A stretch of DNA of 41,744 bases. Origin: CAYHHI01 sp964356335 (lineage in GTDB: Bacteria > Arandabacterota > Arandabacteria > Arandabacterales > Arandabacteraceae). Below are positions 26,365 through 34,019 of this stretch, one piece after another. How positions within the stretch are numbered: position 1 is the first letter of the stretch; each line of letters opens with the position of its first letter. The position numbers were made by a program, and so were the translations under genes. The DNA lies in the NCBI GenBank assembly GCA_964356335.1, contig CAYHHI010000026.1, positions 1 to 41,744 of the forward strand, in the 5' to 3' direction. The notes under the pieces were generated by a model. The model did no database searches, was not told the origin of the DNA, and was given only the letters and a program-made list of their open reading frames with translations.

Positions 26365-27774
26365 TCACTTCTCCCCCTCAGCCTTGGAAGCGGCCACCTG
26401 CCTGGATACCATCATGTCTCTGCCGTGATCAATCTTCTTAAGGGCTTCCTGGTAGTTCCAGTTCCGGCCCCACATACCAGTATGGCACCTCAGGCAGACG
26501 CTCTCGTCGATCGGTCTTGTCATGCCGCGCTGGTGCTTGGTGCCCATACCATGGCAGGCTTCGCACTGAACGTTCCACATCTCCGGTCTCACATCGACCG
26601 AATCTTTTCTTGCGGCAACTTCATAGCCTGTGGTGTGGCAGGGAAGACATGTGGCGTCGTTCCACTTGTCATCTTCGGCGAGGGTGGCAAAAGCCTTCGA
26701 GTGCGGATCGTTTGACCACTTATCATATATTGCCTCGTGGCAGGCCTTACATGTCTCCCATCCCAGGTAGCCCTCAGCAGCCAGCACCTCAGGTCTCCTC
26801 GGGATGTTGGGCAGCTCCATCTTGCGCTTCGCCAGCAGCTGGTCGCGTTGCTTCTCCTGCTCCTCCGTGGTCTTCACCAGGCGCTCCACATCCGCGTTTA
26901 CTTTGCCGGTCTTGGTGAGCGTCAGCGTATTGCCCTCGAACCCGCTGATCTTGTTATTGGCATCTATCCCCAAGAGAAGCGTGCCGATCGAGCTGCTCTT
27001 GCTCTCAGCCTTCACGACGATAGTCTCGCCGACCTTCTCCGCCAGCGGGGTCCGGTCGTTGCCGTGCCCCGCCACGATGACGTCAAACTCGGGCATCTTC
27101 TCGGCGAGTGTCCGCGAATTGCCAAGCCCTATATGCGCAAGGGCGATCACAATGTCCGATTTGGCCTTGAGCTCAGGAAGATACCGCTCGGCAGCCTCCA
27201 TATAACCGGACACGTAGACATTCTCAAGCTGCTCAAACACGCCGACCTTGCGCGGATCGTCGTCGAGAAGCCCGAGAAAGCCTATCCTCGTGCCATCCAC
27301 CTTCGTGACAACATACGGCAGGAACACGAGGCTGCTGTCCTTCTTGCTCCTAAGGTTCGCACATATCAAATCGAAGTTGCCCCGCTTCAGCGATTCCTCC
27401 AGGAAATTGAGGCCATAGTTGAGCTCGCGCTCGCCGACGGCAGCGATGCTGTATCCAGTCATTCTCATCGCGTCAATCACCGCCAGGGTGCGCTTCTTCT
27501 CAGGCGTGGGCATACGGTTACCGAAGTAATCACCGACATCTACGATGAGGAGATTGCTGTATGACTCACGAAGCGAATCAACGAAGCCAGCCCGCCGGGC
27601 CAGGCCACCCTTATCCCCGGCGTGTCAGCCACAGGGGTTTACTTCGCCGTTTGTATCGGTTGTGAATACAATCATTACCTGCTTGCCTTCCTGAGCATGC
27701 GCCATCCCACCGAGCAAGAGCAGGACCAGACCCAGGAAAATCAGGGAACCTATGGTTGTCGTCTTCAATGCCAT
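26365..27774 (-). CDS. UshA-like metallophosphatase with four c-type hemes; predicted selenoprotein (UGA at codon 50)
   Basis: 469 residues if UGA at 27627-27625 is read as selenocysteine. An uncleaved or cleaved signal (1 to about 28) precedes a 5'-nucleotidase/UshA-like domain with DTNG (40-43), GDYFGN (81-86), GERELNYG (114-121), AHIG and AGHGN metal-site motifs. The C-terminal part binds four hemes: CxxCH at 342-346, 376-380, 404-408 and 427-431. Around the UGA the protein reads EVNPCG-U-HAGDKGGLARR. Relatives read NPCGC followed by GGLARR, so U replaces a conserved Cys. The ATG at 27774 has GGAGG six bases upstream and a strong promoter. Treated as two separate genes, the signal peptide would be severed from its enzyme. 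The substrate is unknown; the hemes suggest redox rather than nucleotide chemistry. Confidence 0.85.
27593..27624 (-). promoter_or_regulatory. Bacterial SECIS-like hairpin directly after the in-frame UGA
   Basis: Just after the UGA, a perfect 7-bp stem forms between 27622-27616 (CGCCGGG) and 27599-27593 (CCCGGCG). Inside it a 3-bp AGG/CCU stem carries a GUGG apical loop at 27608-27605. The loop starts 16 bases after the UGA, within the reported 16-37 base range of bacterial SECIS elements, and it has the expected G in its first two positions with a GU step. Free energy was not computed. Confidence 0.7.
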
Positions 27775-27822
27775 ACCCAGCCTCCAGAGAAAGCCTGAAC
27801 CCAATTTGCACAAGACACAGAC

Positions 27823-27851
27823 ATTCTAACAAAACCTGCAGCCTATGTCAA
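27823..27851 (-). promoter_or_regulatory. Promoter of the selenoprotein operon
   Basis: TTGACA (27851-27846), a 17-base spacer and TAGAAT (27828-27823) on the minus strand, matching 11 of 12 consensus bases. The predicted start is near 27816, giving a leader of about 40 bases. The operon is therefore transcribed independently of the DUF1573-MauE genes upstream. Confidence 0.75.
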
Positions 27852-27935
27852 TCCGGGCCATATCAGCAATTCAATTCTGCACACTTATAGTTGCACTGTC
27901 CAGATCCTCGATACGGGCCCAGTCAAGTCCGTCCC

Positions 27936-28415
27936 CTACCCGCCCTTCCCCGAATGCCTCACCCTCGCCTTAAGGCAAAGCGGCGAACTCCCGAAAACCA
28001 CTACAATACCTGCTGCGATGAACATCAGTATGTCTCTCACCAGCAGATCGACGGCAAGCGTATGCCCGCCCTCGACTCTGAAACAGCCGCAGCTTATATC
28101 AAGTCCCCTGACGAGAGCACTGGATATCGCCATTATGAAAATGAGCAGCATGAGACCTATGAGAAGTGCGCTTCCCCTCATGAAGAGACCGATGATGATG
28201 AGAACCCCGCTGATCAGTTCGAGCCAGGGCATCACGATCGCCATCAGATTGATCGTCGCGTGAGGAAGCATTCTGTAGTTATAGATGGCCTGGGCGAAGC
28301 TCCCAGGTTTGTCAATCTTGTCAATCGATGCGTAGATAAAAACGACGCCAAGCAGAAGCCTGAGACCGAGGATGAAGTACTTGTTAGAAATAATCTTCTT
28401 GAGCACGCGGCTCAA
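27936..28415 (-). CDS. MauE/DoxX-like membrane protein
   Basis: A 159-residue four-helix inner-membrane protein of the MauE/DoxX type. It has the family's conserved SCGCF motif on a loop near residue 115, thought to take part in disulfide or redox relay. The TTG start overlaps the rhodanese stop (TTGA), and the two are clearly cotranscribed. The redox Cys pair, the membrane location and the DUF1573 and rhodanese-like partners suggest a periplasmic thiol or sulfur function. Confidence 0.85.
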   Translation of the reverse strand: MSRVLKKIISNKYFILGLRLLLGVVFIYASIDKIDKPGSFAQAIYNYRMLPHATINLMAIVMPWLELISGVLIIIGLFMRGSALLIGLMLLIFIMAISSALVRGLDISCGCFRVEGGHTLAVDLLVRDILMFIAAGIVVVFGSSPLCLKARVRHSGKGG

Positions 28416-28885
28416 TCCGTTCTGCCTTCCACCGGAAGGCCCTTGACTTTCCAGGCTTCGATGCCGTCCAAGAGGACGTAGACCTTCTTGAAACCGGCTT
28501 CAAGCAATTTATCGGCAAGCACACCGGCCTCGCGCTGGCTTTCCTTAGACGCGTAGGTAATGACGTAAGGGTCGGCTGGAGCAATCCAGGCAAGGCTGTC
28601 GACGCCGGCCTGCGTGGGAGAAGCATTCTGAGCCCCCTCGATGTGCTCCATCGCGAAAAGACCCCGGTCTCTGGCGTCGATGAAAAAGGCATTGCCTTGC
28701 TCAAAGAGCTTCGACGCATCGTCGGGCGTGATGAACTCAGCGTTGGTCCGGACTCTGAAGGTGTCGGCAGCTGCCACCAGCGAGATGCCGTCTTTTCTAA
28801 CGTTGTTCACGACCAGACCGACCACGCCTGCGACTGCCAGGATCAGCACTCCCTCTCTTACGGCACTGGTGAGGACATGCTTCAC
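28412..28885 (-). CDS. Membrane-anchored rhodanese-like protein lacking the catalytic Cys
   Basis: A 157-residue protein with one N-terminal membrane helix (about 10-27) and a rhodanese fold at about 50-155 (FIDARDRGLFAMEHIEGAQN ... VYVLLDGIEAWKVKGLPVEG). The active-site loop reads ITYASKES, where active members have a Cys after the Tyr, so sulfur transfer is unlikely. A binding or scaffolding role is possible. The GTG start overlaps the DUF1573 stop as GTGA. It sits between DUF1573 and MauE/DoxX genes, a grouping I have seen in other genomes. Confidence 0.85.
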   Translation of the reverse strand: MKHVLTSAVREGVLILAVAGVVGLVVNNVRKDGISLVAAADTFRVRTNAEFITPDDASKLFEQGNAFFIDARDRGLFAMEHIEGAQNASPTQAGVDSLAWIAPADPYVITYASKESQREAGVLADKLLEAGFKKVYVLLDGIEAWKVKGLPVEGRTD

Positions 28886-29916
28886 TTGGTGCTCCTTACA
28901 TAGCCGGTCACTTTCACGTCCAGCGTCGGCTGATCCGGGCGATCAGTCCTTATCCTCATCTCCCCTATCAACCTTCCCGCCGGTGCGCCATCTTTTACTT
29001 TGATCTTAAGTTCATAAGCATTTTGTGCAATGGGTCTCACTTCGAAGTCAAGTTGGCTTACCGAAGAGGTGACGCTCTCGATTGTGAACCTGAGATTCCC
29101 GTCGGAGGATATCTTCAGGGTCTGCGCGATATACTTTCCCGGCAAGGTCGGCCCAAATGCGATGATGCCGGGCTCAACGGCAATACTCCCCGGAAGGCTC
29201 GCCGTCACCGGAACGCGAATCTCTTGCCTCAGGCTGTCCGAGGTCTCGATTGTCACAAAACCTGCAACCTCCCCGCCCCCTGATTTGTTCGTGACTATCA
29301 CCATCAATTGATTGCCACCATCAGCAGTCTTGCCGAGCTGGGTGACAACCATCTTGTCATTGTCGCTGCGGGCCCCCACAATTGCGAATCCCTCTGGTCT
29401 CCCCGATGCACCGGGCTTTCCAGATGGGTCGGTCTTTCCGGATGGACCCATCTTTCCAGGACGAATCACAAGTCGGAGCGTATCGGATGCTCCCTTGGCG
29501 ACCCTGCCAAAGGCAAGCGAACGAGGCTCAGGCTCCGGCCCTATGCCGACTTCGATTGCGAAAGTCACCAGCACCTCCGGGTCCTGTCGATCGCTGGTCA
29601 AGAGCCTCACGCTTTCCTTCACCCTACCCCTGCTCTCATAGCCCATGGGATCAAAGAAGACATGCAGTTCACCTGTGCCGCGAGGCGGTATCGCTTGCGA
29701 CATAACCTGAGCGGTCGTGCAGTCGCAGGAAGGTTCAATCGAGAGAATGTGGACAGTATCACGAGATGCGTTCTCAAACGGGAAAACCATCTTTTGGGGT
29801 TGGTCGCGATAGATGAACCCAAGATCGATGTCGGATTTCTCAAGCAGCATCGCCCCCTCGGCGCCAGCCGCGAAAACCAGAAGCAGCACAATAGACGAAA
29901 CTGCCAGTCGCGACAT
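28882..29916 (-). CDS. DUF1573 domain protein with a collagen-like linker
   Basis: A 344-residue exported protein: signal peptide (1 to about 21), then a DUF1573 Ig-like domain carrying the conserved PSCDCTTA motif near residue 64. Two further Ig-like (HYDIN/ASPM-type) domains follow. A linker near 155-175 repeats GPSGK/DPSGK/GASGR in collagen-like triplets, with matching DNA repetition around 29400-29460. DUF1573 proteins are periplasmic and function is unproven. The ATG has GAGGGGGAG directly upstream. It heads a three-gene operon with the rhodanese-like and MauE/DoxX genes and follows the terminator of HU copy 3. Confidence 0.85.
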   Translation of the reverse strand: MSRLAVSSIVLLLVFAAGAEGAMLLEKSDIDLGFIYRDQPQKMVFPFENASRDTVHILSIEPSCDCTTAQVMSQAIPPRGTGELHVFFDPMGYESRGRVKESVRLLTSDRQDPEVLVTFAIEVGIGPEPEPRSLAFGRVAKGASDTLRLVIRPGKMGPSGKTDPSGKPGASGRPEGFAIVGARSDNDKMVVTQLGKTADGGNQLMVIVTNKSGGGEVAGFVTIETSDSLRQEIRVPVTASLPGSIAVEPGIIAFGPTLPGKYIAQTLKISSDGNLRFTIESVTSSVSQLDFEVRPIAQNAYELKIKVKDGAPAGRLIGEMRIRTDRPDQPTLDVKVTGYVRSTK

Positions 29917-29960
29917 ACTCCCCCTCTAAGACAGGCCTCCAAAACAGGCCCTTCCTGAGT

Positions 29961-29981
29961 ATAAAACACCCCTCACGGGGT
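29961..29981 (-). terminator. Terminator of HU copy 3
   Basis: On the minus strand ACCCC and GGGGT (29981-29977 with 29972-29968) form a 5-bp stem capped by a GUGA tetraloop, followed by GTTTTAT. It lies about 30 bases past the HU stop. The stem is short but GC-rich and the tetraloop is a stable type. Confidence 0.65.
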
Positions 29982-30013
29982 TCGGTTCCACCTAAATGTA
30001 GTGAACTCAGGCC

Positions 30014-30307
30014 CTACCTGTTGACCTTTTCTTTGAGGGTCTTGCCTGGATGAAATCCCGGGTGCTTGCGAGCCTTTATCTGGATTGTCTCTCCGGTCTT
30101 GGGATTCCTCCCGGTCCTTGCCTTCCGCTGTCTGGTTTCAAATGTGCCGAATCTGGCAATCGAGACCTTGCCACCTGAGCCCAAGGTGCCAGCGATCAAG
30201 CCTTTTACGGGATCGGGACTGAAGATTGCATCCACAGCCTTCTTGGCCTGAGCCGGCGTCAGCTTCGCCTTCTGGGCGACAGCGTTGATCATCTCCTGCT
30301 TGTTCAT
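30014..30307 (-). CDS. HU-family DNA-binding protein (copy 3, divergent)
   Basis: A 97-residue HU-like protein with the N-terminal helical half (MNKQEMINAVAQKAKLTPAQ), the ARFGTFETRQRK turn, the GRNPKTGETI arm and the closing FHPGKTLKEKVN. Compared with copy 1 it has an expanded segment before the beta core (FSPDPVKGLIAGTLGSGGKV), as in a distinct HU subgroup. I chose the ATG at 30307 because AGGAGGTGA lies five bases upstream; the longer frame to 30340 has no better site. It has its own promoter and terminator. Confidence 0.92.
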   Translation of the reverse strand: MNKQEMINAVAQKAKLTPAQAKKAVDAIFSPDPVKGLIAGTLGSGGKVSIARFGTFETRQRKARTGRNPKTGETIQIKARKHPGFHPGKTLKEKVNR

Positions 30308-30356
30308 CCTATTCACCTCCTCGCGGCAGACTCCCATCACAAGCTTACGGTATAGG

Positions 30357-30386
30357 AGCCTACGTTTTCGTGCCTCAGAATGTCAA
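30357..30386 (-). promoter_or_regulatory. Promoter of HU copy 3
   Basis: TTGACA (30386-30381), an 18-base spacer and TAGGCT (30362-30357) on the minus strand, preceded by an AT-rich stretch that could act as an UP element. Like copy 1 it pairs a perfect -35 with a weak TAG-type -10. Confidence 0.5.
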
Positions 30387-30404
30387 TAAATAATGAATAT
30401 GGTA

Positions 30405-33400
30405 TCAATACGCCCGATTGAGCGCACGCAAGCCTCTTTCGGTGTAGATCTCAGGATGCGCCTTGATGTTGAGCCTGAAATAATACGCCCAATCGCCGTC
30501 TGAGTATCTTCTTACAAAGCGGGCTTCCCAGCAGTGAAGATCTCGATAAATCGAATACTCCTGATAGACGATCTGCTTTCCTGAGAGATCGAACCTGCCG
30601 CTATACTCGATTCGCCAGTGCCGCGTGAAGTCAAAGCCGGTCATCACTTCAAGCCAGTAGTTGTCCTTGGCACCCTCGAAACCCTTGGTGTACCTGTAAG
30701 CCATATCTACGTGCCACGGATTGGATGTCGGCGATCCCTGATCCGATCCCCCGACACCTTCTTCGGGAACCCTGGGCTCTTCAGGGACTTCAGGCTCGCC
30801 GAAACCGGGAGGAAGTGGATCCTTTCCGCTGTAAGCGAATCTGGTCTGGAAATCCAGCGACTTGAGCGAAAGATGCAGAGGTTCATGTGAGAAGTCGAGA
30901 TCGAAGGTGACGTATTGCGAAGGATAGAATCTGAGGCTGCTTGTTATCATCGAAAACGGCGTTGACTTGTGCTTGTCCCTGTAAAGGAAATCATAGCTGG
31001 TCGAAGTGTTGAGGGACAAGAGGTCGTCAATCTTTCTAACGTCCGTGCCGCTTCCGAGTTTGGCCTGGAGTCTGTTCCCCAGTGACATGTTCATGACGCT
31101 TGATTTACCGACGTCTCCGGAGACACCTGGCAGGGCGTAGAACCTGCCGCTGTACTTGGAGAAATCCGGCCGGTGCGAGAAGCTGACTGAAGGCGAGACG
31201 ACGTGCCTGAGGGCCACCAGGGGCCCGATTCTTGGGAAGTAGGTCCGGTAGAGCGTCAACCTGGAATCGACTCCACCCCAATAAAGGAATCTCAAAGGAT
31301 ACTCTTTGCCGGCCTTGTCTTCATTGTAGAGTGTCAGCGCAGTCGTGAGTGAAGGATTGAAGTTTATCCAACCAAAAGGATTAAGTTTGGCGACGAAGTC
31401 TGTCTTGAGGTCGGCCGCGGAGTTGATGCGCTTGCCGCCGGTGCACTTGGAGCACCATTCGTTCATGTCCTTGCGCTCGCCCGTCAGGACAAGCCGCGAT
31501 CTTATGCTCTGGGACGTGCCGACCAGACCCAGGTCAGAGTCAAGGTTCACGCTGGCACTGGCTGATTGTCTGGTTTTCCTGTTATGGGCGCGCTCGTTAA
31601 GCGTGCTTGAGAAGCCGGAGCTGCCTGAGATGTAAGTTCCCTTGTGCCACCCAACCTCGCCCTCCTTGGGTGCAAGTAGGGTCATCCTGTTTAGAAGGAA
31701 ACTCATGGTGGGAAGCCTCTCGGCGATCTCATCGGTGTCGAGATTCTGTCTTCTCTCGGCCGCGATGTTGATGCTCTTGCCGTCCCAGCTCCGTGAATAG
31801 GAGACATCGGATCCAAGCACCCGTCTCAATGCTTCCTCGAGATTGTCGCTGGTGTCCCGGCGGTAGCGTTTGTCACTCACAAAGTCCGCGTGCACGACCA
31901 GCCTCCCGTTCTCGCCGATTCCCTGAGTATGGGCTCCGCTCACGTCCCATCTGGTATCATGGGTGACAAGGTCGCGGGTGTAGGAGCCGTCAAATGAACC
32001 GCTCAGACGGTACCTCGCGTTATACCTGGTCTCCACGCGGCCGATCCACCGGGATCTCTGGTAGTAGTCGCCCCAGAGTGCAACGTCGAAGTAGTCTCCG
32101 GGGGCCCAATAGTAACCGGCGTTCCTGATGAATCTGCCTTTCGCCTGATCGAAGCCCAGCTCGATGCTCGGTATCAGGATGCCGGAGTGCCTGCCACGCT
32201 TTATTGGAAACATATAGAAGGGAAGAGCAAGCACAGGCATGTTGCGAATCCTCAGGATGACGGGCTTCGCAATCACCTTATCATCCATGTACATCTTCAT
32301 CCTGGAACTGGTGAATGTATAGTGCGGATCCAAGTAGTCACAGCTGGTGTATGTGCCGCCCTCGATATTGAGGGTGCTCTCGCCCGTCTTTCGTATGAAC
32401 CTGCCGGTATAGAGACCTTTGTCGAACCTCGTCCTCCCGGCCATGACCGCCCCCCGCTTGGTCTTGAGGTTATAGGACATTGAACTGCCCGTTATCTTGT
32501 CGCTACCCTCCCAGAGGACAGGATCCACGGTGGCATACAGGTTATAAGTCTTGGAGTTGTACTCTATGGCTTCGGAGGCAAGCTTCATGCTGTGGTAAGT
32601 TATGTTTGCCTTGCCGTTAAGATACATCAGGGACAGGGGGACATCGTAGCGGAGGCTGTCGCATTCGTAGATGACGTCCTCACTCTTCACCGCCTCACCG
32701 GCGGCACCCTCTCCACCGGCGACCTCCATCCTGTAAAGCCCACGGACTCCGCCGACAACCGTCGCCGTCATGGCCTTGCCGCTCTCAAAGCCCAATACCA
32801 TTGTGGCACCGCGCACTTCGTTACTCGAGGTCGCTGCGGTGTCTGCGGCGGAAGGCATGAAGAGCCCTGTCGCGTCTCCGCCGATGTGCATCTCGGAGAG
32901 TTCATCGTTACTGAAATGGAGCGTGATCTCGCGTCCCGAAAGATCGCTCCTTTCTCCCTTCTCAGGCTCGTAGTTGCATTTCGCGTTGCCTGCGACCAGC
33001 ACCCTGGAGATCTTTTCGTCCTTGCTGAAGATGGTGATGCTGTCCCCCGAAAGAGAGCTTGCCTCTTCAACCAATGATGGGGTCTCCGAGAGGATCGACA
33101 TGTCCTCCAGGTCAAGGAAAACTGCGCGCCCGCTCCGGCCCGTGGCCTTACCTCTCACTATGTTGACATCGCCGATGGCAATTGCCTTTTTCTCATCGGC
33201 GTAGAGTTCCATTGAGTCGGCGCTCACGGTTAAAGCCTCGCGGTTTTCCCGTGCCAGAATCTCGAGCACCGGGTTCTCGCGGGCAAAGCCATACCTCTTG
33301 TCGCGCTGGTATCTCACCCGGCCGGCCCTCACCGAGGCGCCATAGCCCTCATCCTTCATCACGACGTCTCCCCAGGCCGACACGAGATTCTCTGCACGGA

Positions 33401-34019
33401 GATAGACGGCCCTGCGGGCCGTCATGGATTTCATGCCTTCAGAGTAGGTTACGTTGCCCTGGACGTCGACACTGTCGCCCGCAATATCGTAGACGCCTTG
33501 GTCGGCAGTGAGCGTTCCGCCCGACTCTAGAACTTCGACGCCTCGAGGGAAAATCAGCTTGCGCTCGGCTTTGAGGTACTCGCCCTCGCTCCCTCTTATT
33601 TCGATACCCCGGTCATTCACGCTGGTCCTTCCCACAAGTCTTATCTTCTCTTTCTGCTTATCATAGAAACCCGTATCGGCTGTCGCAGTAATGGTCCCGT
33701 GGATTATCTTGACATTGCCTTCGAGGATGACGATTTCCTCTTCCCCGGCCCGGCTTCCCTTGAGCTTGTCTGCGGACACATCGAAATTGTCCTGGGAACC
33801 CTCTTGAGCGATCACAGGCTCCGGGGACAACGCAAGAAAGGCCAACGCGGGCACGAGGACAAGGGAAACCAGAGAAACCGAAAACCGAAAACCCGAATTG
33901 CGAGAGCCGCCGCGGAAGGAATCCGGGAGGAAAGCCGCCGCGCACTTTCTCATGGCAGACGCAACAATCCTTTCCGGGCGGGACGGAGGGCAGGCTGTCC
34001 TATCACAGGCCGACTTCAA
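30405..34019 (-). CDS. lptD: LPS-assembly outer-membrane protein LptD
   Basis: Up to 1204 residues; inserts lipopolysaccharide into the outer leaflet. The N-terminal ~450 residues are LptA/OstA-like jellyroll repeats (for example VILEGNVKIIHGTITATADT). The LptD barrel follows, opened by the conserved SCDYLDPHYTF segment and PVLALPFYMFPIKRGRHSG. The barrel is unusually long and contains an odd CSKC pair and a Pro/Glu-rich loop (PPGFGEPEVPEEP). The signal peptide begins about residue 40, so the true start may be the ATG at 33953; the TTG at 34019 overlaps the malK stop as TTGA. It shows the organism is diderm with LPS or a similar lipid. Confidence 0.88.
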   Translation of the reverse strand: MKSACDRTACPPSRPERIVASAMRKCAAAFLPDSFRGGSRNSGFRFSVSLVSLVLVPALAFLALSPEPVIAQEGSQDNFDVSADKLKGSRAGEEEIVILEGNVKIIHGTITATADTGFYDKQKEKIRLVGRTSVNDRGIEIRGSEGEYLKAERKLIFPRGVEVLESGGTLTADQGVYDIAGDSVDVQGNVTYSEGMKSMTARRAVYLRAENLVSAWGDVVMKDEGYGASVRAGRVRYQRDKRYGFARENPVLEILARENREALTVSADSMELYADEKKAIAIGDVNIVRGKATGRSGRAVFLDLEDMSILSETPSLVEEASSLSGDSITIFSKDEKISRVLVAGNAKCNYEPEKGERSDLSGREITLHFSNDELSEMHIGGDATGLFMPSAADTAATSSNEVRGATMVLGFESGKAMTATVVGGVRGLYRMEVAGGEGAAGEAVKSEDVIYECDSLRYDVPLSLMYLNGKANITYHSMKLASEAIEYNSKTYNLYATVDPVLWEGSDKITGSSMSYNLKTKRGAVMAGRTRFDKGLYTGRFIRKTGESTLNIEGGTYTSCDYLDPHYTFTSSRMKMYMDDKVIAKPVILRIRNMPVLALPFYMFPIKRGRHSGILIPSIELGFDQAKGRFIRNAGYYWAPGDYFDVALWGDYYQRSRWIGRVETRYNARYRLSGSFDGSYTRDLVTHDTRWDVSGAHTQGIGENGRLVVHADFVSDKRYRRDTSDNLEEALRRVLGSDVSYSRSWDGKSINIAAERRQNLDTDEIAERLPTMSFLLNRMTLLAPKEGEVGWHKGTYISGSSGFSSTLNERAHNRKTRQSASASVNLDSDLGLVGTSQSIRSRLVLTGERKDMNEWCSKCTGGKRINSAADLKTDFVAKLNPFGWINFNPSLTTALTLYNEDKAGKEYPLRFLYWGGVDSRLTLYRTYFPRIGPLVALRHVVSPSVSFSHRPDFSKYSGRFYALPGVSGDVGKSSVMNMSLGNRLQAKLGSGTDVRKIDDLLSLNTSTSYDFLYRDKHKSTPFSMITSSLRFYPSQYVTFDLDFSHEPLHLSLKSLDFQTRFAYSGKDPLPPGFGEPEVPEEPRVPEEGVGGSDQGSPTSNPWHVDMAYRYTKGFEGAKDNYWLEVMTGFDFTRHWRIEYSGRFDLSGKQIVYQEYSIYRDLHCWEARFVRRYSDGDWAYYFRLNIKAHPEIYTERGLRALNRAY

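Noticed and set aside
27514..27774. Reading the UGA-containing phosphatase gene as a pseudogene or two genes
   Set aside because: The TGA falls exactly on a family Cys, the flanking frames show no other damage, and a SECIS-like hairpin follows immediately.
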